From: Hirudo medicinalis
Lineage: Eukaryota; Annelida; Clitellata; Hirudinida; Hirudinidae
DNA length: 38,920 nucleotides
Assembly (NCBI GenBank): GCA_011800805.1
Contig: MPNW01000003.1
Location: 319,045-357,964, forward strand
Direction: 5' to 3'
A program made the translations under genes and the position numbers. This document shows, piece after piece, positions 29,663 through 38,920 of the stretch. The number at the start of each line of letters is the position of its first letter. The first letter of the stretch is position 1. The notes beneath the pieces are model-generated. The model was not told the origin of the DNA. It saw only the letters and a program-made list of their open reading frames with translations, and did not search any database.

Positions 29663-31035
29663 TAATAATAATGATTTTAACAGGAAATAATTTTCTCTAA
29701 CAACGTCATATTCCATCAATTCGGTGACTGAAAAAAAATTCGTTCTTAATAAAAATAAAAATAATATTAATAATAATAATAATAATAATATTAATAATGA
29801 TAATGATGATTTTTAAAGAATATTTTACCGTTTGAACTTATAACTATTTTAATGATCTAATAGTAGTAGTAGTAATAATAATAATAATAACATTAATAAT
29901 AATAATAATAATAATGATAATAATAATAATAGCACTATATTCTGGTACTGAAGATCGTGTTTGTGAAATAATTATTTCACCGTTTGTGTCTGCGCATGAA
30001 AGCGGGAATTTTATTTCCAAACAGGCATTTGGTCCTTCACCAGGCGCACCTGATGTTGAGCCACGACAATTACCGCCTTGACACGGTGTGCGATATCATT
30101 ATCATCACCTCATTTGAAACCTTTTTAATGATCATGCTAGCTAACCTTTGAACTTCCTCGTTTAACTCGTTTAACTGGCTAATTAATTAATTAATTATAA
30201 ATATCACAATTATTATAATTATTATAATTATATCTCGTGTTAAAAACGTTCAGCCACTCTGACGCCCGAGTGAACAGCACTAAAAAATGTCAACCAATCA
30301 GTGCCTTTCATTTTAATGTCATCGTAACATGCAAACTACTCCAGGTTGGAATATCTCCTAACATGTATTGTGATGATAAATAATAATTACTCGTCTAATG
30401 AATATTAATTACCATCTAATGAATATCAATTGCCACTTAATGAATATTAATTACCATCTAGTTAAAGACCATCATGATAGCGATGATGATGACGGCAACG
30501 ACAACGGTGGCGATGATATTATGGCGATGATATTGTGGCATCATAACGTCCATGCGAAGCAATAACGAACAAACATAAAAACAAAACCTTTGTAACACGT
30601 CAAACCTCATTGCCTTATTTCACACCCCATATCATCATCATACTATCACCACCATCAACCTCAACATCGTCATCATCATCATCGCTGTCGACGTCGTAGT
30701 CATCATCATCATCATCACCACCATGATCGTCATCCCCATTACCATGACGACCATTATTAAGCCATCGCCATTACGACGGCGTTAAACTCGATAACAATTC
30801 GAGATTTTCAGAAAGTTTTTTTATAAATTATTCTTTAAAATATTTTTTAAATTTTGTCAGCAGATGTGTGTTTGCTGTTTTGCGAACCTTTGTTTGAGCG
30901 ATAAAATGTTTTCAACAACAACAAGTCATTAGCAATGACTATGATCTTTATCGTCTTCACCATTGTCATCATCATCATCATCATCGTCGTCGTCGTCGTC
31001 GTCATCATCATCATCATCATCATCATCATCGGCAG

Positions 31036-31070
<35 letters not shown>

Positions 31071-32608
31071 ACAACTTGATGGTAATTTAAAACAGGACAT
31101 TGAGTCTATGGAGGAGGAGCATAAACAGAGAATGAATCTCGTATTATCGTTCAGAGCCACTAATGCATGGTGGTCCACGCAGGTGTACTTTGTGTGAAAG
31201 CTCTGTGGTGGTGTCACTTATGACGTTCTGAAAATCTGTCAAATCCATTAAGACAAATATATTCAATTATTTGAATTTCAAAATTCAAATGCACTAATTA
31301 TTTTAAAGGAATAAAAATATTATCAGACAAATCACGCTTAATGTCTTTAATAAGGCTTTATCGCTGCTCCATATTTTCTAACATAATTTTTGTAAAAATT
31401 TAATTTTATCTCATTCAATCTTTATCAAAAAGATTTTAATAATTTTAACAATTTTTTAGAATAAATTTGCTGAATTCAAAATAAATGAAATAATAATTCG
31501 TTAAAGGAGATCTCCTTTGCTTGCATAAGGCATCAACCTTTGTAGTTTTTGTGATCATATTTACATCGATGAATGGATAAATGGATGGTTGATGGATGGA
31601 TGGTTGATGGATGGATGGATGGTTAGATGGATGAATGAAGAGATAAAATATCAGCCTGAGTGGAAACCAATAAAAATTCGGTGACCCAAAACAAGGTCGT
31701 TGAAATGGATCAATCTCTGATTGGTTGTTGTTGAAACAAAAGCTTAGCATTGATTCAACAATTCTCCTAATAATAATAATCTTTGAGAATGTCCTTCGTT
31801 AAAAATATTTGTTATTTCAACGAAAAACATCGAAAGTATTTGAGACAGGTGTCCATGGATGTTTTGATTTGAGATGATATTTCCATGGAAACACGTTCCT
31901 GTCGGCATACATTTTATTGCTCACAAATATTTTATTGTTCACAAATATTTTATTGTTTACAAATATTTTATTGTTTACAAACATTTTATTGTTTAGAAAC
32001 ATTTCATTATTTACAAGAACAAACCCTGACGAGGTGAACTTGATGGACATTCACTTGACACAACGTGACATTAATTCATAGTGGTTGAAGAAAGATCATG
32101 TTTGTGTGACAATCCACAAATTGTAACAAAACATGGTGGAAATGAATTTGTAACTTTCAAAATGAAATGAAATAAATTTAAATAGAAATCCAAATAAAAT
32201 TATTCTTTTTAATAACAAAATTATGAATAACACAGGAAGAAATGTTCCTCGAAGTAACCGTAGAAACAAGATTTGATAATAAATTTATTAATATTCTAAT
32301 TATGCAGCAATGAAATATTAATAAATGTTATTGATAATAACAACTAAAATAAGTAATTATGGCTATAATAATTATAATGCCAATCACCTTTCGGATGTTT
32401 GGAGCAGTTTCCAACCTGTCCAATCCAGGTGTTTGATGTTGTTGAACACCTGAGAACCCACTTCCACTCACCTTTTTCACATCCAACCTTCAGCTTTTCT
32501 CCGTCACTTGTTGATTCGTAGAAGTAGACAGGTGATGAAGATGGTGATGACGGCGACGACACTAATAATGATGATGGTGATGACGACGATGATGATGATG
32601 ATGATGAT

Positions 32609-32639
<31 letters not shown>

Positions 32640-34507
32640 GAGAGGATGGTGATGAGGATTGTGATAGTTGGTAGATGGAGTTCGTGAGGTCAATATCAGG
32701 ACATCCATGCACTGAAACATGAAAGCATAATTCATTTCAATTCAACCAGCGCTTAAATCGATGCTTATTTTCTTGGCATCACCACTTTGTATCATCATTG
32801 TTCATTAATTGAATCGATTTTATTTGAAAACACGATTGTTAAAGGAAGGATCCCAGTGAGATTGCACGACAACGTATCGCTTCTCCTTTCCTTCACTGAT
32901 AAAGAAGAATGACTGAACCTAATCAATGCTTTATTAATGGATGACACTAATGTACAATTTAGTGGAAGAATGAGTCAATAAATAATTGAGTGAGTGAATG
33001 AATGAATGAATGAACGAGCGAACGAACGAACGAATGATTGAGTGAGTGAGTAAAAGTTATAAATGAATGGACAATCGATTGGGTTGTAAATAATATCGTG
33101 TCAACGGATCTTCTTGAAGTTAAGTTCTCTTCTTAATGAGGACGATCATTATCATGCCACACCTTATCAAATACACATCACATATTTTACCGTTTCATTC
33201 ATAAATATTAAAAATAAGAATGCATTGTTACATAAGCTGTTGTCATTACATCATGATGATGACGATTTTAATGAGGATGATGATGACGACGACGATGATG
33301 GCGGCCTGATGACGATAGCAATCATGGTAGCCAGCAAGCACTTGCAGAGAGTCTAATCACCATTGTGTCGTGGTTATGAACAATCAAATTTGAATTTCCG
33401 ATGCCAAAACTGGCAGGACATTCCTGCTGATGATTGGTCATGAAGGTGCTAGCTGTCGATGATGACGTCCGTGATGAAGCTGATAAAAATTGTGATAATG
33501 ATGGTGATCGCGCATCTGCTTAGCATCGTGTGTGGCCATCTTGATAATCCCATTCCTGCACCTCCAAAAACAAATTGATTCGCATGAGTTTTCACGACCC
33601 GGTGAGAGCAACTGGCGGCTAAAAAATCAGACGACTTCTCGTTGATGTCGCCTTGTTACAATTTCCTGTCACCATTTGTGAGTCCACCTTTAAAGAGCTT
33701 ATTTTCAATGGAATTCTTTTCTTGACTTTCGTTTTCTTTCCGATCCATCCTTTCTTTCCATCATGGTGATCGTGGATCTGGTGTGCTCGTAGTGAATGTG
33801 AACGTTGAGAGATGTACGTGATGTGATTGTTTGAAACCAACTTTGAATCTTTTGAAAACAACTTGGCTTCTGACTCTTGCTCTTTCGTGCAGATTTGTTC
33901 ATCATCTGAACGCCTAGGACCTCAGTAAGTCATTTGCAATTATATCGTTAAAATATTCACAATTAAAAACAAAAATTAAGTTGGTCGTCATATATTATTA
34001 TTATTATTATTTATTATTATATTATAATAAATATTTAAAAAAAAATCTTTCCAGAGTTCAACAAATGTTTCATGATGGTTTACAAAAATCAATCAACGAA
34101 TGACATCAAAGAAAGTGCCTACAATTTCTGATTAGATTTGATAAAAATAAGAAACTGATTCTCTAAATAATATTAATTACTCTTTAATTTTTAATTACTG
34201 CTCTTTCAATGAAGAGCAACCTTTCAAGGCTGTTATCTCAAAAGTGACGGTGTTAATAAAGATGATCTTCAGTGACCTTTGCCTTTAACGTGGTTTGAAC
34301 TCCTGACCTCGTGAGTCATATATCATGGGCATCATTAACCACCATATTTCACTCTTCCTATAAGCAACAGCGCTCGTTCCCACGGCAACGGTGCGACTCA
34401 CAGCATGGGTCTCCATAAATTCGCCTTGTCTCTCAAGACTTCGGAAAGCATTCTTCAGTCATCGTTATCATCATCTTCATCAACGTCCTCCTCCTCCTCG
34501 TCGTCGT

Positions 34508-34538
<31 letters not shown>

Positions 34539-35423
34539 AGCATCATTGTCATCGTTATCATCATCGTCGTCGTCATCGTTATCATCATCTTCATCGTCAT
34601 CAACATCGATAATGATGAAGGTGATGACGATGACGGTAGCATCACTGCGATCTCGATGGTGATGGTATGGTGATGGTGTGGCGATGGTGTGGTGATGGTG
34701 TGGTGATGGTGTGGTGATGGTGTGGTGATGGTGTGGTGATGGTGTGGTGATGGTGTGGTGATGGTGTGGTGATGGTAAGAAAGGAATTGCTTCTCAATGA
34801 TGTCGAATTATTGGCAATATCTGAACCCGCGCGAAAACCGCCAAATTAAACAGGCGAAATGTTACTTCTGAGCGATTTTTTGCTATTGAGAACTTCTCGC
34901 AACACATGTGACCCACATTGTCATGCATATTCATGCATACTCATTTACATGCATGCATATTCATTCTTACTCATTTACATGTTGTACATTCAATCCACTC
35001 AGGCACATTATTTGTATGCATGGATGCATGGATTCACTAGTGCGTCAAATGCACCGATGCATGGATGAAACAGCGTTCTATTGTAAGTGGGCCTCGGTTT
35101 TAACTGGTTTTTTTGTTGCTTTAAAGAAAGCAAAAATGAACAAATGAGTGAAACAATATCGAGTGTTTGAAAGCGAAACTGAACGAATATAATATCATAG
35201 AATATATACGCAGTAATGTCAACAGCTCCACTCAAACTCAAAAAGGCTTTCAAAGACAAACTCAGTTTTTCTCAATTTTCTCTCGAAATTCTTAAAAATA
35301 CATTTCTAGGTTTTCTTCGAAATGTGAAGTTGAATGAAACTCTCTACAAATACAACTTCAATGCGTCCTTAACAACAACTACTACTACTACTGCTACTGC
35401 TACTTCTACTGCTACTGCTACTG

Positions 35424-35472
<49 letters not shown>

Positions 35473-35781
35473 TGCTACGACAACAGCATCAGCAATACTT
35501 CTTATATGAGTTTATTAGATAATAATAATATTAATAATAGCTATAAATTTCGTTACAACAAGTTACATTCAAATGTGGAGGAGTATGGATTGAAATAGGC
35601 AGGAATGAATATTTGAAATGCCTTCATTGAGACTCGGACAAAAGATGGTGAGAATGATGGGGGAGTAATTCCTCTGCAGATGCATGGAGACGCTCCACGG
35701 GAAGAAATTCAATTATCAGGCACAGGAGATTATGACTTGTTATTGTTGTCACTGTTTTTGTCTGTATTATTATTGTTATTA

Positions 35782-35814
<33 letters not shown>

Positions 35815-38109
35815 TATTATTATTATTATCATCATCGTCGTCGTCGTCGTTGTTATGACAACCGAAATAATTTCTATTACGTCCGTACGTAAGCGCGTAG
35901 GTCCTCGGTTGTTGACATCGCCTTCCAACGAAGACAGGAATAACATTCAGTTCCGTGTTTTGTTTCCGCTCGAATTTGAATTTCAAAATCAATCCGCCAC
36001 AGGCTGACGTCATCATTTCACGGAATTAAAGACGAACGAAATTCATTTCCAAGGCTAGACTTGAAAATGCATCCTCTTTTTGCACAGTAATCGCTGATGA
36101 ATAATTTCAAAATTGATTCCATTTTAACGAACCAAAATTGAAAATTAAACACGAACGTGAAAAATCACAAGCCGACGATTAGCAGACCTCCTGAAACGTC
36201 ATTAACGCTCGAGAAACTAAAAACGCAGAAGATTTCGAATGAATGGAGTTATGCGTGTCAAAAGATTTAAGATATGAAAAAGTTACCCGAATATCTGACG
36301 ATGAACGGCGTTGGTGACGTCACGTTGAACTCTGACCCCCAAGGTGGTGGGGTCAGATCCAACTTCCTCTCCTGGAACCACAGCAGAATCACGTGCTTCC
36401 TGCTTCTGAGCACTGTCGAAATCCTCAAACCTGACGAACAGATTATCTTTTCGCCGCCCCCATCATTATCATCACCACCATCATCCTTATCATCATCACC
36501 ATTATCATCATCGTCATCATTTGAAGAGTTCAACTCTTTGTACCAGCCTAGCACTTCACTGCATGGTTCCTTGTTCCAGCGTGACTTTCCTGACTGAAAA
36601 TTATTTTATCAAATTAATTGTAAAATTACATTAATGTTAATAATAATAATATTAATAAGTAATTATTATGTGTACAACGAGCGCAACAGAAATAACTATA
36701 ACAACAACAAGAATAAATTATAATTATTATTATAAATATTATTATTTTAAATTTTATAAATTATTACAAATTATTTTTATAAATAAGAAATATTAAACTA
36801 ATATTCTTTAAAAATGTGTTTGGCAAAACGGTTTTGTGGATGAAACATTGTTTTGTAATTCAAACAAATGTGAGGACGTTCAATGCCTCGGAAGAATATT
36901 TTCCTGTAATTAATTTGAATTAAAATAAATAAACACGGTAATAGAATGTAATTACATTAAATGAATTTAATATTCTTATTAATTAAATCAGTTCTTTTTA
37001 TGAATTAACTTGAATTTTATTTGCAAGGAATTAATGCATTTCGATACGACAATGTCACTTCATCTTTATGCATTCCATGGTAATTCACAAAATGCATTTC
37101 ACAAATCTCACTATTCATCGTATTCACATAATTCATAATTCATCACATAATTCACGCAGTGCATCTTATAATTCACACGATTCATCTTGTAATAAACATA
37201 AGACCCACCCTCTTGTTATTTTCGTGGATGGAAAGATCGTACAGGGAAAGGAGAACATGCTGACCTGGTTGTGCTACAACCCGGATTATGGTTGGCTGAA
37301 CCTGGCACTTGATCATGTCACGTGACGGGGGTACGGGGAGGATATTACCGCTCTGTGACGTCATGTTCGCTTCGTGCTTTGTGCAGGAGTGTGTCACCAA
37401 TCTGGTGACTGGAGGACATGTTTTGTGGTTAATAATAATCTTTAATTTTTAATCTATTTAAAAATAATCATTTTAAATCGTTGTAAATCTTCGCACGATA
37501 AATGTACAACACCTGTCTATACCTTGGAGACAGATGAATGATAACTCCAGGTAATTCTTGAGCTCCTTCAGGCAGGGTCTTGTGGCTTCGAATTCGGCAT
37601 CTGGAACTCTCACCTCGCACGTCTGCCTGCCAGAGCACCTGCTGTCCATGCGGGTTGTGACGTCGGTGAAGCAGTTGATATAACCCAGGTGGAACTCCAC
37701 GCACCTGCCTACCTTCATCCTTCCATACCTTTAGAACAGATGCATCAATTTATTGGTCATGCTGTGCTTGCTAATGCACTGTCATCGAGCCCATGCCAAT
37801 TTAGGCTTAATGTTATTGGCCAGTTTATTGAATACTTAATTACCTTGATGAATATTAAGTAGCTTAATAATGAGCTAATTGATTGGCTGCTCGATGAAAT
37901 GATAATTAGGTTGAGATTATTTATCACCTGGCCGTTGATATAAGTATGACCGTCCCTTCTGGACACTCTCCCTTGAACAACTCAGTGTCACAAAACTCCC
38001 CACTCCTCAACTCACCCTCGAAAGATGGCGATGGTGGGGGGACGTATGCAAGATGATGTGTTCCTGGTTGTGCACGAATGAGTAAGTCATCGATTAAGGT
38101 ATAATTCAA
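28106..38109 (-). CDS. SUEL lectin-CUB-sushi single-pass membrane protein (5' end missing)
   Basis: Minus-strand exons in phase: SUEL part A about 38063-37928 (acceptor uncertain), part B 37728-37523; CUB-like 37369-37209 and 36593-36287; sushi-like 32711-32388; stem 28569-28513; membrane helix 28305-28230; tail 28193-28106. The SUEL/galactose-binding lectin domain shows FCDTELFKGECPEGTVILIS, the YGR motif straddling the junction, and a conserved Cys pattern ending ELKNYLELSFIC. The CUB-like domain has SGNILPVPPSRDMIKCQ, PGQHVLLSLYDLSI and a late PFIVRYS strand. The sushi-like domain runs from GCPDIDLTNSIYQL to LKVGCEKGEWKWVLRC and TWIGQVGNCS. The helix is VAIAAGGILGVVIALLIII plus further Ile, then SCNR, predicting an extracellular N-terminus. 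No start codon or signal peptide lies in the first exon, so the 5' exon is in 38.1-38.9 kb unseen, or outside. Ligand unknown. Confidence 0.8.
28915..29185. repeat. TTCTACTCAC minisatellite
   Basis: More than ten copies of a CATTCTACTCACCC-like unit with 10-14-nt spacing, in two clusters (about 28915-29002 and 29095-29182) separated by roughly 90 nt of other sequence. It lies in the intron between the sushi-like and stem exons. Confidence 0.85.
29342..29686. repeat. AAT microsatellite with an unresolved base
   Basis: A long AAT array with ATG and ATT variants, interrupted at 29491-29520 by a 30-bp unique word that also occurs at 29929-29958. Position 29521 is N. Confidence 0.95.
29755..29958. 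repeat. Second AAT microsatellite with the duplicated 30-bp word
   Basis: AAT arrays at 29757-29812 and 29862-29930, followed by the same 30-bp word (ATAGCACTATATTCTGG and so on) as at 29491. Confidence 0.9.
30464..31075. repeat. Cluster of ATC/GAT and GTC triplet microsatellites
   Basis: Three arrays: about 30470-30540 (GAT/GGC), 30630-30780 (ATC/ACC with GTC) and 30957-31072 (CAT, CGT, CAT, then CGTCAT). All are in the receptor intron upstream of the stem exon. Confidence 0.9.
31575..31634. repeat. ATGG tetranucleotide repeat
   Basis: Imperfect GATGGATGGTT units, about fifteen tetranucleotides. Confidence 0.9.
31908..32015. repeat. 18-bp minisatellite, six copies
   Basis: Units of the form ATTTTATTGTTTACAAAT repeat with period 18 and few changes. 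On the minus strand they read in frame as repeats of VNNKIF inside a 77-codon frame (31817-32050). No splice sites linking this frame to the receptor exons were established, so it is listed as an intronic repeat. Confidence 0.85.
32535..32660 (-). repeat. Coding GAT/GAG triplet repeat giving a poly-Ser tract
   Basis: Inside the sushi-like exon (32711-32388) the repeat is read on the minus strand as TCA/TCC-type codons. It gives about 40 residues that are nearly all Ser, with Pro and two Leu, between YQL and PVYFYESTS. Confidence 0.9.
32985..33052. repeat. GAAT/GAAC/GAGT tetranucleotide repeat
   Basis: TGAGTGAATGAATGAATGAA followed by CGAACGAACGAA and TGAGTGAG units. Confidence 0.9.
33244..33312. 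repeat. GAT/GAC triplet repeat
   Basis: An imperfect GATGATGACGAT run in the intron between the CUB-like and sushi-like exons. The Asp-rich plus-strand frame here is repeat-derived. Confidence 0.9.
34455..34645. repeat. ATC/GTC/CAG triplet microsatellite
   Basis: A long mixed triplet array (TCATCATC, TCCTCCTCG, CAGCAGCAG, TCGTCGTCA). Ser-rich, His-rich and Met-rich frames on three phases are repeat-derived. Confidence 0.9.
34656..34776. repeat. 12-bp minisatellite GGTGATGGTGTG, about ten copies
   Basis: Almost perfect 12-bp units right after the triplet array; only the first two or three copies differ. The homogeneity suggests recent expansion. Confidence 0.95.
34922..34981. repeat. 30-bp tandem duplication
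   Basis: Two adjacent copies of a CATGCATATTCAT...TCATTTACATG unit (34922-34951 and 34952-34981), differing at about three positions. Confidence 0.85.
35372..35480. repeat. ACT/GCT triplet microsatellite
   Basis: ACTACTACT runs with TGCTAC and TTCTAC variants. The Thr/Ala-rich plus-strand frame is repeat-derived. Confidence 0.95.
35764..35852. repeat. ATT to ATC to GTC compound triplet repeat
   Basis: A long ATT run grading into ATC and then CGT triplets. Confidence 0.95.
36465..36527 (-). repeat. Coding ATC repeat giving a poly-Asp tract
   Basis: Inside the second CUB-like exon (36593-36287) the repeat reads on the minus strand as GAT/GAC codons, giving DDDDDNGDDDKDDGGDDND after ELNSSN. 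Confidence 0.88.
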
Positions 38110-38660
38110 ATATCAGGATTACGTTCATTAGTAAAAAAAACCCAATGGTCATTGGCCGGACAAAAATGATGTCACTTGTTTACGACTTTTTTATGACAAC
38201 AGTCTCGGCTTGACCTCTGACCTATGACACGTTTTAAAGTGTCTTAGAATGCTTGTACTGTAAGCTATTTATAGCTCGTTTGTGACGTCATTGCTGGACA
38301 TCATTGCGTCATCATATGGATTTACAACTGATGTGACTACCGTCTCAGTACAAAAAGCTCTGCCTAGGAAACAAACTGCAATTCATTCGTAGCAGATGAA
38401 TTAATGCATGCATGGTGAGTGAATTGTTGCTTAGTGGATGAATTGTTGCATGGTGGATGTATCGTGTCACGGTGGTGCTGAATTGAAATGGAGCAAGAAT
38501 GGTGAAAAAGTGAAACTCCAAATTTCAAAAGAATTTAAAATTCTAAGTGCAAGGTGATCGGGATTGATTGATATCAATGAAAATGATGATTATGATTGTG
38601 ATAGTGATGATGACTAGTGTTGACAATGGCATATAATTTGTGAAATTGGCAAAGAGAAAT
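38110..38660. other. Region upstream of the first SUEL exon, nothing recognised
   Basis: No signal-peptide exon or promoter for the minus-strand receptor was recognised. Some GATGAT triplets occur near 38580-38615. The receptor's 5' exon may lie here unseen or beyond the right edge. Confidence 0.4.
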
Positions 38661-38669
38661 CTAATGATT

Positions 38670-38815
38670 ATAGTGCTGGTACTAATGATGACGACGACGA
38701 CGATGACGATGATGATGACGATGACAAAAATGGTGTCATTTTATGATCGTCGTCATCATCTTCTTCTTCTTCTTCTTCTTCTTCTTCTTCATCATCATCA
38801 TCATCATCATCATGA
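38670..38815. repeat. GAC/GAT and TTC/ATC triplet microsatellites
   Basis: A GACGACGACGATGAC array (about 38685-38725), then GTCGTCATC, a pure TTC run and a pure ATC run. The Met- and Leu/His-rich plus-strand frame at 38640-38825 is repeat-derived. Confidence 0.9.
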
Positions 38816-38920
38816 GGTCATTTGAGTAGCAGGTGCTTGTAACTCGGGGTTAATGGATGCCGATGAAGGCGCGAATCGATGGAAAGCAATTGAATTAAAA
38901 ATATTTTCACAAAAAATGGT

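Noticed and set aside
29342..29719. A CRISPR-like or regulatory array in the repeated AAT blocks
   Set aside because: The region is a simple trinucleotide repeat with no spacer structure, in a eukaryotic genome.
31817..32050. 77-codon minus-strand frame with hexapeptide repeats as a receptor exon
   Set aside because: The receptor exons on either side already join in phase, and no convincing acceptor/donor pair was found; kept as a repeat.
34391..34662. Ser-rich, His-rich and Met-rich frames
   Set aside because: Three phases of one triplet microsatellite.

Overview
The window is nuclear DNA from an animal. The genes are split by GT-AG introns, mostly 50-500 nt in the central block, and the encoded proteins are metazoan families: a TRBP/PACT/Loquacious-type dsRNA-binding protein, a FRMD3/5-type FERM protein, 14-3-3, Ykt6, mitochondrial uL11m, and a lectin-CUB-sushi membrane protein. 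AT-rich intergenic DNA, very abundant ATC/GAT and AAT triplet microsatellites, and a decayed LINE suggest an invertebrate bilaterian. Lophotrochozoan is a guess; the species cannot be fixed from this sequence. All exon models were built by hand from splice motifs, reading-phase bookkeeping and remembered family sequence, without alignment software.

Layout. 1-7.6 kb: no gene recognised; triplet repeats, a 157-bp tandem duplication, and single-copy DNA with AT-rich motifs. 7.7-23.8 kb: a compact block of five housekeeping-type genes: MRPL11 (+), a three-dsRBD protein (+), 14-3-3 (-), a FERM protein with a C-terminal membrane segment (+), and YKT6 (-). The dsRBD gene and 14-3-3 converge, 14-3-3 and the FERM gene diverge from a shared 1.2-kb region, and the FERM gene and YKT6 converge with close 3' ends. 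23.8-28.0 kb: AT-rich and repeat-rich, with one isolated open frame behind a good splice acceptor and one TATA-like candidate promoter. 28.0-38.1 kb and probably beyond the right edge: a minus-strand gene with long microsatellite-filled introns. It encodes a galactose-binding (SUEL) lectin domain, a CUB-like domain, a sushi-like domain, a short stem, one transmembrane helix and a short cytoplasmic tail. Its N-terminal exon(s) were not found.

Most unusual points. (1) In the lectin receptor, the same ATC/GAT triplet repeat that fills its introns lies inside three coding exons, giving poly-Asp in the CUB-like domain, poly-Ser in the sushi-like domain and an Ile run in the membrane helix. (2) The FERM gene has several in-frame splicing options: a 54-nt stop-free intron, a 21-nt symmetric microexon, acceptors 12 nt apart and an optional last intron. 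(3) YKT6 ends in a CAAX box with Leu, and exons 4-6 do not join in one frame with canonical sites. (4) A single N at 29521 follows a duplicated block and looks like an assembly join. The five central genes share no single pathway; the dsRBD protein is the likely Dicer partner for small-RNA work, and the others serve mitochondrial translation, phosphoprotein signalling, cortical membrane-cytoskeleton linkage and vesicle fusion.
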